Below, piece after piece: positions 45,200-56,919 of a stretch of DNA of 64,000 bases (the stretch's first letter is position 1; every line of letters begins with the position of its first letter). A program made the position numbers and the translations under genes. Origin of the DNA: Ignelater luminosus (Eukaryota > Arthropoda > Insecta > Coleoptera > Elateridae); assembly GCA_011009095.1 (NCBI GenBank), contig VTPC01090598.1, forward strand, positions 142,219 through 206,218, given 5' to 3'. The notes under the pieces were generated by a model, which saw nothing but the letters and a program-made list of their open reading frames with translations, ran no database searches and had not been told where the DNA came from.

Positions 45200-47930
45200 T
45201 TCTGCTCTCGTCATTAAACTTAAACATTTTTTAAATAGCATGGCGGCCGATTTTGTCCTTTTCCTTCTGGTTAGGATCAGATAAAGGTATACTTTTTTGA
45301 ATTTTTAAAAAAGCTTTATTAGTTCATTAGTTAGTGAAAAAAGATTAAAAGTTGTTTTTAAGTTTCTTAGTATGCCTATCAGGAGAGATTTCTTTCTCTG
45401 ACCTCGATGTTTTCGTACTTTTCGGAAGGAGTTGATTTACTGAAAGTTCTGCTAAACTTTCTGTTGTTTTTGAAACAACAAGGGGCTCGAGTGACTTTTT
45501 GCCTGCTGCTTTTTTGGCTCTTCTGGCTGCTGCACCTCTTGGTTTGGAACATTACTGCTACGGAACGCTAGGTTGTTGAATTCGACAGTTTTTGGTAGAG
45601 TCACTTGATCCGCCTTCCAACTTGTCCTCACCTCCAGTTGCTTTATGTTCCAGAGTCTCCTTGTCTGTTCTTTTTCTTTTTAATGTTCTTTCTTTATAAT
45701 GAGTTCTTTCAACTCGACTTCGGATTTGCTGCCAAGGGATCTGACAACATCGGTGTCCTTTGCGGAGCTAATCTCTCCGTTCCCTTCCTCGTGGTGCGAC
45801 AGTATCGTCTAATCCTCTATAAAGCTATTTTTGTTTTATTCGGCGCCTTAACTTTCATTTTATTAAAACCCTCTTCCATACGGGTGTGTTGGTATGCGTG
45901 TAGAATGTAATATCTGTCTTGGACAGCGGGCAACGTTCACCGGTCAGGCTTGTTCCCAGTAGAGAGGTGGTTTCTATTTTACCTATGCGTTTTCCTGTTT
46001 ATGGACAACTGCAACTAGTTTGCTTGAGGCTTTAAGAGTAAACAACAGCATAGGTAGGTTTGGGCTGTTTCGTTGATGTGAGCTTATCGTAAAGGATCTC
46101 AAAGGGACTTAGATCTGCAATAGACCTTTTCGGGTCCGACTTAAATTATTTTACCTGCGACATTACTGAGTTAAATATCGTTCCAAGAAACCTGCTAGCA
46201 TTTTTATTTATCTGTTAGTCTATTTTATTTAGTCCAGGTCACAAACACAAAATCTTACTACAAGGCTTTGAATAAAGTTTAAATTGTTTTATCAAACTCA
46301 AAACGGACAGTTCAGAAGTAATTGTTTTGGATATAAACCAAAAACTGATAAACGAGAATTACATATTCAGATTTCTATATTTCTAACATAAATTAATTTA
46401 ACATTTTTATTATATTCAACATCACTAATGTACCTAATATGCTATTATTCAGAAATTCCCAGAACCAAAAGTGCTCTCTTAATTTTGTTTTTATCAAAAC
46501 TTTCTTAATATACAATTTAAATCGTACATATTATTCATTAATTATACTTAGCAATGAATATGGAATCTCTTTAATGTATACATATTACAAACGCATTTGT
46601 AACACGTAACACTTACATTAAGGTTATAAATTCATAAAGCCGAAATCTTGTGCAGAGTTGTGAAGGTGTAAATCTTAACTTGGTTGGCCACAGAGAGAAC
46701 TCCTCTACAAATCACAGAAGTCATACCATATTAATGATGATCTATCTCGTAAGGGCCAAGTTTACCAAAACTTAAGGACTGTAAAGTACTCGTGAGGCAC
46801 CAAAACTAGGAACACTGAATCAAGTTTAACTAAAATTTAATTACCATACCGTTGAACCAAATAAACTTACATTAATTACCACCTGTGTTATATTATACAT
46901 GTACTAGACAATTTTAGCAACACTTATGATAGAGTAACAACAGATGTAATTCAAATTATTATGTTATGAAGATGTAAAGTTAACAAGACACAACTTTTCC
47001 TTAAAGAGGGTATTAAGAATGGCAGGAGAATTTTGTTATTAAAGGAACACATAAATCATTTCTATAATATAAGAGTTATATCTTTTAAATGCAAAAATAT
47101 ATGAAAAAGTATTTTTATCGAAACTTGAAAAGAGCTGTACAAAAGAAAAGTATCAAAATGGTCATTGTAACCGCAACCGTTTTGATAACAGAAAAGTTTC
47201 TAAATCTACCCACATAAATCAAAACTTAACACGTATCACAAGTCGAATTTATTTTCCCCCTATATTTCCTTCTATACATATCTGAATTTTGCCTTTTTTG
47301 TTGAAAATAGACAACTTGCTGTTTTATACGAGAGAAAAACCAGACGTAATAATAAAAATATCAATATTTGAGTGAAATAGAAGTCTGGTTTTTCTTTATT
47401 TATTAAGAATTTATGGCAACCGATAGCAATTCTATAGTTTTATAAAAACGATACTGTTATCTACATGTACAGCAACATTTACAAACTTTTTTTTCTTATT
47501 CGTTTTAAATAATTTAAACAGAGCTCAGAACGCATGGTGTTATTATTTATTAAGTCGCCTCTATAATTTATGTATTTCTTAGCATTGTGTAATCCATAAA
47601 ATAAACAATTTGTTTCAAGAATTCCTTCTTTTTGTCAAATTAAATCATTCAAGAGATTTCTATTTGGTATTATCGTCCACATTTAACGTCCAGGTCTAGC
47701 AAGATTTAAGTGATGAGAGTTTATTTGGCGGATTTGGAATTGTTAACGTGCCTTCGTGTCTAGTAATTTGTGCATGTTGTCTATCTAAATATTTCAGAAC
47801 AAATTAATTTTTAACTTGAGCATCTATCTTGAATATTGCAGATATTTTTTTAAATGATCATAATTGGTTTATTTGTAAGTAAATTTCAATAAACATTGCG
47901 AGTCTTTAAAACAGACAAAACAAAACATAT
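45200..47930. other. Intergenic; one small hairpin
   Basis: Minus-strand frames at 45240-45900 are rich in Lys/Arg but unassigned. A weak LINE-like reading exists at 46910-47060 (see rejected). No gene is supported. Confidence 0.3.
47332..47392. repeat. Small inverted repeat
   Basis: GAGAAAAACCAGAC and GTCTGGTTTTTCTT can pair through 12 bases around a ~35-base loop. Function unknown. Confidence 0.5.
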
Positions 47931-47938
47931 GATGCATA

Positions 47939-49226
47939 GTCCAGGGAATAAAGACATATTTGCTTGCAAAAGATTATGTAGTTCTAATTTTTGTATATGT
48001 TATCTATATTGGTGTCCTAGTGAAAAACACAAGTTTTCGACCTCGTCGATGTTAATTTCACACAATTGAATTTATTAAATCAAAATATTAATCATGAAAC
48101 CTGAGGGACTGGATCCCTGGCGGTTTTAATAGGAACAAATCCTTTACTGTTCTTCCTCCATCCCCAGTCCAGAGAGTTTTTCATTTCGCTCATCCATGTC
48201 TGGACTAGGTGATACGTGCGGAAGACATGGTACATAGCAGCATCTTGTGTTGTGTCAGCTTTGCAAGATTGACTTTTCTGCCAGCAGCAGATTTGGAGTA
48301 TCTAATGTTGTTGCCTTGTCACCACCATAAAAATAAAAGAGTATACGTTCCCCTGCCTCAGCGATGATTGAAACACTGGCATCAGGATCTCTAAAAATGG
48401 TTGCAAGTTCATGCAATGCTGGTTTGTTCTGAACCAAAGTGCAGAATTTGATTTTTCCAAAAAAGAACAGGGAAGACGTGGTGTCACACGCACTCAAAGA
48501 ACTAGGTGATTTCAGGTACTGAGTACTTGTAGGATGATGCGGAAAACAATGTTTCAAGAGTATTATCTCTTTCAGGTTTTCGGAAATAAATGGGGAGATG
48601 TTGAGCCGAACTTGTTAAAAGAACTAGCAAATCAATGTCCTCCGATGATTTCCACAGAATCATATTCTGTAGCGAGGGATGTAGCAGATGTTACAATAAG
48701 CACATCATCGTCTTCCGTTGCCTGCTTCACGGCTACATTGCTTTGTATGAACGTCTCCTTCAGGAGGTTATTTTCATTTGCTAAGAATTTCTCCTGTGGT
48801 ACTTGAGCAATAGTTGACCCATCAAAAATTACATCACTTGAAGTGTTTATGTGACCTCTTCTAAACTTTTTAGCATTCTTAGTACTTTTCAGATCAGGAT
48901 CTAAACTGTTTAAAAAAAATTAAGAATTTCGAAAAGTATCATTTTGAGGAAAAATTGGTAACTTTGATGAGGCGTAACTATCTATCTAATCGTTCTACAA
49001 AAACATTTTGCATATAAAATGCACATATAATGCTCTACATTTTTAATCAAAACTTCTTCCTCTGTAATGCATTGGTAAGAAGATATTATCGACGCCCGCA
49101 CGGGGACGACGATATCGAAAACTTGTGTTTTTCACTAAGGTGCCGATATACACAACATATCTAAAAATTAGAACTACGTAACATTTTGCAAGCAAAGGCA
49201 CTTTTTCCAGCCTCTATTTCCTGGAC
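47939..49226 (-). mobile_element. 1288-bp element with ~115-bp TIRs carrying an uncharacterised gene fragment
   Basis: TA flanks at 47937-47938 and 49227-49228. The left end reads GTCCAGGGAATAAAGA and the right, reverse complemented, GTCCAGGAAATAGAGG. After a ~10-base indel both continue TTTGCTTGCAAAA, GTAGTTCTAATTTTT, ATATGTT and AGTGAAAAACACAAGTTTTC, about 112 and 122 bases in all. The interior is a minus-strand protein relic (48065-48900). No transposase of a known family is present. Confidence 0.8.
48065..48900 (-). pseudogene. Fragment of the uncharacterised GEDxDLLVLL / GCDTTS protein family
   Basis: From 48900 down: STSSDVIFDG-type start (TSSDVIFDGSTIAQV), QEKFLANENNLLKETFI, SNVAVKQATEDDDVLIV, DIDLLVLLTSSAQHLPIYF, RKPERDNTLETLFS, then LSACDTTSSLFFFGKIKFC and YGGDKATTLDTLRY-like text. 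It ends with VFRTYHLVQTWMSEMKN, SLDWGWRKNSKGFVPIKT and a PVPQVS end. The family (VVGEDVDLLVLL, HAxTGCDTTSxFFxxGK, RVYxQVQxW, LxWGW) is multi-copy in arthropods and other invertebrates, with no assigned function that I know; the Asp-rich first part suggests a PIN/FEN-like nuclease fold. Frameshifts near 48650 and 48250 and partial loss of HAxTG show that it is dead. Confidence 0.6.
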
Positions 49227-49228
49227 TA

Positions 49229-50385
49229 GCACAACTAAACTAAAATATTCAATACAATTCAGAGGTTTAAACATTTAACGGCGAGTATTGTTCGTAAGTT
49301 CGTTAATAACAAAAAATGGAAGAATAATTTAAAGATAGAACAAGGAAAACCTAAAAAAAGTACAGGAGATAAGATCAAAAAAATTTAAAATTAAAAAAGG
49401 TCTGGTATATAATATACCCAACAAACATAAATAAAAAGGCAGATACTGGCATCATAGTATGCTACCTTTAGTACCCTGTACTGGGAAGATAGTGGCAAAC
49501 ACTAATAGGCCTGATTATGTAGGTCACACTGGCCAAAAGCAAGGCCAATGCTTCACTAATACTAATACCTGCATCTTGCCATAAAGGGCCCATTACATTG
49601 CCACTAAAATGCCAGTAGGTTTACACAGTGATGGTTTTCTTCCAACCCATTAGATAAGGTACACACACGTTATGTTTTACCTTAACAATGCCAACAGTAC
49701 ACCAGTAATAAAAAAAGAATGATCCTGCCAGAAGAAATGACGCTTATGGCTAAATTTTTGATCTTGCAAGTTTTGATTTTTAAATAAAACTTATTTTAAA
49801 TTTTTTTAATTTTAGCCATAAGCATTCTTCTTCGGACAAAGTCACGTATGTCTTTTATTACGTTTTTGTTATTTTAAATCGATAAATAATACAAGCATAT
49901 AATTTCATATAATGTATAACAAATAAGAACACAAAAATTCTACTGTCTCCCCACAAATAAAAGTTCAAAAGATCGTGCAAGCATTGACCATCATTTTCGT
50001 CCTTGTTTGGACTCATCAGTGAAGGATAATGACAGTCAATATTTGCCCGCTTCATGCTGGTTATATACAAAGCTAATACAACATTAGGAGAATGAAAATA
50101 CTAAGGTGCCATCTAATAGCAATGACTCGACATGCCGTTCTTATTCAAAGATTAAATATTTCCAAAATTCGAAATATAGAAAGAATTGTTCAAACTTTTA
50201 GTGAGGTTTATATATATAATAAATAAACTTAATTTGGTCGTTTTCTAGGTGCGCTGCGATTGTTACGGTTACTAGATGTGTGTCCATTGACTGGGCAAGC
50301 TAAAGGTGCCAGTGCCAGCATTTAAGCATTAGTGCCAGAGGAAGACCGTATGCTGGCCGTTATATGCATGTTTGCTGGGTATCAT
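49229..50385. other. Intergenic with one foldback
   Basis: Holds the foldback at 49722-49845 and no supported gene. Short GC-richer tracts at 49440-49640 and 50260-50350 could be old repeats. Confidence 0.35.
49722..49845. repeat. Foldback of ~25-base arms
   Basis: GAAGAAATGACGCTTATGGC and, inverted, GAAGAAGAATGCTTATGGCT flank an AT-rich loop of about 60 bases. It may be a very short MITE remnant. Confidence 0.5.
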
Positions 50386-50389
50386 AGGC

Positions 50390-50790
50390 GCCATCAACGT
50401 CTTGCATTTGCAGATGACATTTTAATACAAGAAGTAGACATCAACTTCAGAACGTTGTTGACAGACTAGCAGAAGATGGAACAAGAAATGAACTCGAGTA
50501 AGACGAAGTACGTACAGTATGACTTGTCCAGACTACGATTTTAAAAGAAATAAAAAAAAAAGAATAGTAATTACAATTTTGAAGAGGTAGGTTAATAGAA
50601 GGTTAATAGCAGAAAGTCGTTGTGTTGGTACAGTACTGAGAAGTAGAATAATAACAAAAGGAGACTTAAAGTGCGAATTTATAGTAAGACCAATACTGAC
50701 TTACAGGAAGAAAGTATAGGCTATGGAGATGACTGAGTATATGGGAAAGAAAAGTATTGAGGAAGGTATTTAAAGAAAAAAAAAGAAGAT
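50390..50790 (+). pseudogene. RTE-like LINE reverse transcriptase 3' fragment
   Basis: Encodes QRLAFADDILIQEVDINFRT, QKMEQEMNSSKTKYVQY, then RPILTY and WERKVLRKVFKEK. FADD is the catalytic Asp pair; L.MN.SKTK(V/Y), RP.L.YG and WERK.LRK.F are the RTE-type downstream blocks. Several stops. Confidence 0.7.
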
Positions 50791-50794
50791 AAAA

Positions 50795-51460
50795 CCAAAC
50801 AACTAAGTCAGTCTTTGATGCTACTGTTGCTCGCTCCAGCTCAGAATGGCATGGACGATGTTGTTGCTCGAGTTACCCAAATATACTGTTATTCACTATC
50901 TACAAATAGATAATAATGTTTTCTAATAAATAAGATAGCTGTGCATTTAATAATTCCAAAAGGTTCAGAACAATCTTTGCTCTTATTTGTTTAATTTTAA
51001 TCTTCTGCGCTTATTGATATTTATATTATATTATTGTAATTTATAAATGTTAATGCATTTTAAAAATTTCTTTAGCACTTCTGAACAACGTGTTGAGCCA
51101 AATACGAAATAAGACGATGTCTTACCGAAAAGCCATGAAATTAAAAATGTCCTCTGAAATATCTGATAATCCAGCACGCCCAGCTTGTTTTTCGCTCGTA
51201 AACCAGGAGAGCAGCCTGCATTATACAAGAAAAAAAAGAAGGTAATTTGTTTTCGCCTGATAGCAGTGTCATCATTCGGTTTTCCTATTAATTTTTGTTC
51301 GTAAAATTCCAACTTTCATAGACAACCTTCCGGGTAGGAAATAGGCGATTGCATTCCTAAAGAGGCATGATAATGTGCTCAGTGAGAAATTGTCCCAAAG
51401 TGTTTTAATACTTACTTCAATATCTTGGTGACTTAAAATAAGAAATCGATGGTATTCCTA
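50795..51460. other. Intergenic, no gene supported
   Basis: Sequence between two transposon relics; no assignable frame. Confidence 0.35.
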
Positions 51461-51462
51461 CT

Positions 51463-52388
51463 GGAAACATCTGCAACTATGACAAGTCTAACTTAACAGA
51501 CATTCCAGACTCAACCAAGGTAATTGCTAAATGAGAGACCAAACACCCCAAAATAATTAACAAACTTAACTAAAGCTTCAATATCGATCATGATTTGTGG
51601 CAATGTCGCTGGGGCTTTGGCTCCGGTATATGTCACTTACAAAACAGAGAACGTTTATCCCACTTGGATCAAGGGTGGACGTCCTAGAACGCGCTTCAAT
51701 CGTTCCAAAAGCGGGTGGTTTGATAGGCGAATATTCGAGAACTGGTTGGAAAGACAAGTGGAAACTAAAGTTGATTGGCGATAATTTGAACTCTCACTTA
51801 AGTTTACATGTAATGACGCTCTGCAAACAAAATGAAATAAACTACTCTGGACTTTCCCCAAACTTAACACATTCATTTCAGCGACTCGACGTTTTGTTTT
51901 TTGGGCCAATGAAAAAAGTTTGGAGAACAATTCTAGACGAGTGAAAGAACTTTCCTGAGAGAAAACGTTTTCCGTCACTGACCAAATCCAAATTTCTTCA
52001 TCTATTAAAAGAATTAATAGAAAAACTTGAACAACTAGAGAGGTTACAAAGTAGCCACTTTGAAGCATGTGGGATTTTTCAGCTAAATCCTGAAGTTGTT
52101 TAGAATTTGCTGACAACGACCAACACGTTGAAAACGTGTCGCAAGCGTTCCTCAAAGAACTAAAAAGACATAGACAAACTGAAACAGAAAAGACTGTTCG
52201 CAGAAGGACAAAGAAAAAATTAAATGTGCCCCCTGGAAGAAGGATCACAGTTGAGGATTTGACACCCGCCTCGTTTCCAACCTCTGGACCTTTTACCTCG
52301 AGTCGTGCAAAGCAACCACGAAAGAACAAGGAAAACGCGAAAAAGCATTTTCTTTTAGTTTCAGTTTTAGAAAGTACTTGGAATTGAA
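51463..52388 (+). pseudogene. pogo/Tigger-like (DDE_1) transposase relic
   Basis: The plus strand reads GNICNYDKSNLTDIPDSTKV (first catalytic Asp area), then TKHPKIINKLN, MICGNVAGALAPVYVTYKTE, SKSGWFDRRIFENWLERQV. The second catalytic box is LIGDNLNSHLSLHVMTLCKQ and is followed by GLSPNLTHSFQRLDVLFFGP (normally PPNSTHLCQPLDVA.FGP) and MKKVWRTIL. The C-terminal tail extends to about 52388 with a basic RRRTKKKLNVPPGRRIT stretch. Stops and frame changes occur near 51520, 51945 and 52100. The N-terminal CENP-B-like DNA-binding part is missing. Confidence 0.75.
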
Positions 52389-52479
52389 TTCTGTGGAGTG
52401 AAAAGTTGCAAAGTTGCGTTTTAGGTAGGTTCTCAACGGGAAAACAAGTGGGGCACATAGTCACTCCACTTCTTGAGGT

Positions 52480-53990
52480 AATTTGTTGCCATTAAGAAAA
52501 TCCCCCCTCTTCTACAACAACTTAAAAGCCTTTTTTAAGCCCATAAACTAAAACCTAACAAGTATATCTATATTGTATTCGATGATCAACACAATCCATC
52601 GAATTATGATAGTAGATATCACATGAAAACCAAAAAAAATGGCACTGAGTCACCCCGGTTGACGGTAACAAGAAAAGAAGATTAAATCTACTTCATCTAC
52701 AAAGAGTACATAGCAAGAAAATCACCTGAAACCGAACATAAAAAAGTATACATGTCCAAAAAAAAGTGGACAGCTGGTATAATTACACTAGAAGAAATGG
52801 TCGATTTTTGTAAAAGGAAAATATTCGACATATAGACAATAGCAAGTCCAAGAAGTAATGGGCAAAACTTATGACTTAAGGTTCCTATGCAGTACCCCCA
52901 AAATAGTGGGTTATTTCAGCAAATTTTAAAACACGTTTATGCAATTACTTTGATATATGAAAACCATTTAACAATTTCACTCACATCAGGACAGTCGTCT
53001 GTAGCGCGCTGGGCATATATTGTCCAAAAACATTATTGCATTTGATTAAAATCCGATAATTTAATAAAAAATTTCACTGCAGATTTTCTCAAAAGTTTTT
53101 TGAGCAATAAGCATGTTTCAACAAAGAAGTGCTAGAACTTCTAACTCTACAGCGCGCTGGGCGTAGACACTAACTTCAACATTTTTCTAATTAATTATAA
53201 TTTATATAAAAGATTAAGAGAATAGGCAACACTCTCTACATTTAGCTGATAAATGAAAAACACCAGAAAAGACCCCGGGGAATTCTTTCTCCTACCTGCT
53301 ACTTGTAAGTTGTAAACGTAAGGGATTTTAAGAGCAACGTTCATTGAAAGTAGCAGGTCATAAATCACTATAAATTCAGACAAAAGTATTTTTGTCGGAA
53401 ATTTGTAAATATGAACGTTTTAGAATCTTGTGTATTTCATAGTAATATTTAAGTGAGACGATATAGCTTTATCTAATCTTAATAAGTAGAAAAAGACAAA
53501 ATCTGTTACGATTCGTTTGTTCGTACCCTGGATAATTGATGTAAATAAAACAATAACGCGCAGTTTAGAATATTTATTGGTTATTCATCGCTATTCTTTA
53601 TCAACTGTGGACGTTAGAAAGTCTAAAATTTATTTAATTACTTTTTATAACATATGTTGTTCCGTAAAATCAACAACTATGAACTAACAACTAACAGATT
53701 TTAGGTAGAATACGTAGTATTAATATGTAGAGTTATGCAGTATTTTAGATTGGTGGACTATAAAGTAATACAAACAGTAACCGACAAAAAAGTGTTTCAT
53801 GTACTTACTTTGAATATGCTAAAACAGACTAGCAACAATATCTACTTTATGGTCGTTAATTTCAATAAAAATAGCAAGGATTTGCCTGTATAAATGTATT
53901 CATAAAATAATTATGCAAAATACCATGCATGTTACAGGATTATCATCGGAAAACTTTTATTTTTGCACTCGAACTCTGTAGTCGTCCGAA
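52480..53990. other. Intergenic, no gene supported
   Basis: Contains two short related tracts with GCGCGCTGGGC at about 53003 and 53152. No frame can be assigned. Confidence 0.35.
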
Positions 53991-53996
53991 ATATAA

Positions 53997-54070
53997 CTCG
54001 ATCAAAATGAATTAGAAAAAATCACTCGTGCCGTAGGCACTCCTGAATTTTTTCAATCATTTTGAGCTCG
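53997..54070. repeat. Long near-perfect hairpin
   Basis: Arms CTCGATCAAAATGAATTAGA and, inverted, CGAGCTCAAAATGATTGAAA continue inward to GTGCC/GGCAC around a 3-base loop, about 35 bases each with a few mismatches. It resembles a tiny palindromic MITE or a structured RNA; neither is proven. Confidence 0.7.
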
Positions 54071-54074
54071 TCAA

Positions 54075-54470
54075 ATTTCTAGGCAACAGCTTCTCGTGAA
54101 AATAAAATTTTTCCTGATAATCCGACCACTTGTGGTATTACTTATGAACATTATCGGGTATGTTACTAAGTTACTTAGTAATAGAGTTTTTGACTGTTTC
54201 ATAATTCAATAATAAAAAATAAATAAAATAAAAAATAAAGAAGATTAAATATCATAAGGTCGTTATTTTCAACACTATATCAATAATAAAAATGCAATTT
54301 TGACATTATTACGTTTTACATAAAACAGGGAAATCCTAATTATGCGAGAGAAGCAAGTTAGAATCTGCATTACAATAAAGTGATAAATTCGAACACTTTA
54401 GATCTCGAATAGGAAGATCTCGAGCCACTCTCGAGTCTACTAACTCGGGAAGTACAGCTCCAAAATAAAA
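54075..54470. other. 3' flank of the Mutator-YqaJ gene
   Basis: AT-rich; no gene. No terminus matching the 5' side was found. Confidence 0.35.
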
Positions 54471-56914
54471 CTATTGCAATTTGTTTTCCATGTGAAGTTT
54501 CCAAAAGTCATCGTCCTTAAATATTCTTTGATAAAATAGGTCTTTTTTTGTAAAAATAATAAAATAACAGTAACGTCTATTGGTTATGTGTAACTGACCT
54601 TGAATTTGGAAGTAATAATTGTGATTGGTTTTTAAAATAAAACTTTTGGGATTTACGTCTGAGTTGCTTAAATACGGTAACATCTTGCTATTTACAGCTT
54701 CTTCAACTGTTAAATCCCTTGCAGAGTATAGACATTTCACTTCAATTACTCCATCTTCACCTAGAAAACCATCTGGAGAAGCAGCAAGATAAGGTTCTTC
54801 TTGGTCTACAAATAAGCCACATCGTTCAATCTTCACATTCAACTTTTCTTCGAAGAAACGTATTGCAGTCTCTTCATTTACAATTCCGTAATCGATCGCT
54901 TTACTTTTTACGTGCGTATTGTAGAGAATATCTTTTACTGTGTTAGCAGTAGAAGTGTTAGTTTTCATTTTGCATATTTTCCCTGCATTTTGTTTCTTTA
55001 AACCATTCGGGATTAGAACTTTGACCTCTAGTTCGTAATTCGACTTTATCTACGTCATTTGAAACGTTGGCAAGGAAATTAGTTTTTAACTGGTTTAGTT
55101 CCTCTGGTAGTTTATCCAAATTATCAGTAAGAGAACCGTAGTCTAAGTCAGCATCGCATGAATTTATAAATTGTTTCTTTGGCGATTTTCTTTTATAATT
55201 TCTTCTTTTTCTTGTACAGAATGTACTACTATAAAGCCCAACGTTGTTGCTCATTTTGGCATGAGCCGCATCTAGGAATGTTCCTCTTCTATTAAAATTA
55301 ATCGCGGCGGCATGACACCTAGCATCATACGAGCCTCTCGTAGAATAGTTTATTCTTTTACACCCAATAAGTTTATTAATAATAAAATTAAAGTTCTCTG
55401 CAAAATTGCTGTCGACATCGTGACAACTAGATGCGTGGTTGGCGACTCTATTAACAGCATTAATGAAAGGTTCATATAAATTGCTGTTTCTGAAACTTTC
55501 AAATAAGTTTTTCTCGCCAGGTTTGGGTCCACTGCAAAAATACTTATAACTACCATTACTTTCTTTGCATTTCTCATGACATCCAAATATATGACAAGGC
55601 CCATTCTGTATATCCTCTTTTAAATTATAGATTTTCTGCTGTACGCTGAAGTTTTGTGTCTAATGGCGCTTACTACAGCCGTTCTAAATCTTAAAACGCT
55701 AGTTTTCAAAAAACTTCTGAGTGTCATGTCAGTCCTTGGAGTTTTTACTAGTTCTTTTACTTTATTAGCGTAATTTCGCAGAATATGATTCCTGCATTCG
55801 ATCTTCTCTATGAAAAAGTTAGGGCCATATGGTTTTAAGGTGGATAGCTTGTTGTAAACGCTGCTGTCTCCGTCCCCTATAACTTTTCCGTATTTTAGCC
55901 CATGCATTCTAAAACCTTCTAAAATAATAGCAGATTCCATTGCTGTAGATGTTCCGCACCAATTTTTGAAACATTGGTGCGTCGGTACGTTATCTTTAAA
56001 TTTTTGGCATATAGAGCAGTATTTATTTTTAACTCCCAAAAAAAGTAGCTTTCTCGTTTTTGCGCTAATTATGCAAGCCACACCTGACAGAGCATTATAG
56101 TTACTTTTATAGGAGAGCTTCCCCCAAGCTCCATCCACTACCACTGTAATAACAGGGACTCCATCAGTATCCACATCTCCTGCTTCCCGAGTCAATCTTG
56201 CTTCCTCTTCGCCAGCTAATTTCATTTCTGCTGCTGTCGACTCTCTAATAATATTTTGTACCAAGGATTCATTCTTGTAATAAGTATGGGATGACATACT
56301 GGGAATATTTAATGATGAGCACAATTCCGTTAGTTGACTGTAGCCAGCTCCAATTGCTAATGTCCCACATACCGCTGCTTTATTTATATGTACAACATCA
56401 GTATCTGGTTCCGTAGCAAGGGTGTTTTCTATATTGTACATCTTGCATCTTGTGCTAAAAATGCTCTTTAGTCCCATTCTTCTCTCAGAAACGACATCAA
56501 CATCGAAAAAACTACAATTAAAACCTTCATGTTTTAAAGACTTTAATTCCGAAAAGAGATGCTAAATATCTACAATCCTTCTGCCTGTAATTTCATTTTC
56601 AGGCTTAGTTTGTGTAGAAAATACTTTTTCGGTATTTAGATCTGGTAAAACTTGTTCAGTTTCCCAGTCCATCAAAGCATTATCTACAAAATTGTCACCA
56701 GAATGTGGGGCAGTTTGTGTGTCGACTCTGAAACTAAAAAATAAGGGTAAGCTTTTCATTCATGTGAAATAAAACAGATGTTTGTACTACTTAGGAACAT
56801 GGACGAGAAAGGCAGTACTTACAGTTTTACTTTTTTCGTGACGATTTTTCCTAGCCGTTTCTTATTTTTCCTCCTAGCACCGCACGTCAAATGTTTTTTA
56901 GCGTGAATACCCAT
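54471..56914 (-). pseudogene. Mutator-like transposase/YqaJ exonuclease gene, inactivated
   Basis: Exon 1 (56823-56914) encodes MGIHAKKHLTCGARRKNKKR and ends at a GTAAGT donor; an 89-base intron leads to exon 2 at 56733. The first part has GRRIVDI, HLFSELKSLKHEGFNCSF and then a Mutator-like DDE region: ITVVVDGAWGKLSYKSNYNA, YCSICQ, KVIGDGDSSVYNKL and IECRNHILRNYANKVKEL. A Cys/His-rich middle (CHIFGCHEKC) follows. The C-terminus (54968-54471) is a YqaJ-type nuclease: AIDYGIVNEETAIRFF, PYLAASPDGFLGEDGVIEVK and YYFQIQGQLH hold the expected D, E-x-K and Q residues. Damage: TAG at 56562-56564, one frameshift near 55650, another near 54965. The combination is a known repeated family in arthropods; here it is a young pseudogene. 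Confidence 0.78.
56734..56822 (-). other. Intron of the Mutator-YqaJ gene
   Basis: 89 bases. Donor GTAAGT directly after exon 1, acceptor TTATTTTTTAG. Splicing joins the frame as KKVKLFRVDTQ without a shift. Confidence 0.65.
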
Positions 56915-56919
56915 TTCAC

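Noticed and set aside
46910..47060. LINE RT-like reading LDNFSNTYDRVTTDVIQIIM
   Set aside because: Only one block resembles an RT, with stops on both sides and no second motif; too weak to annotate.
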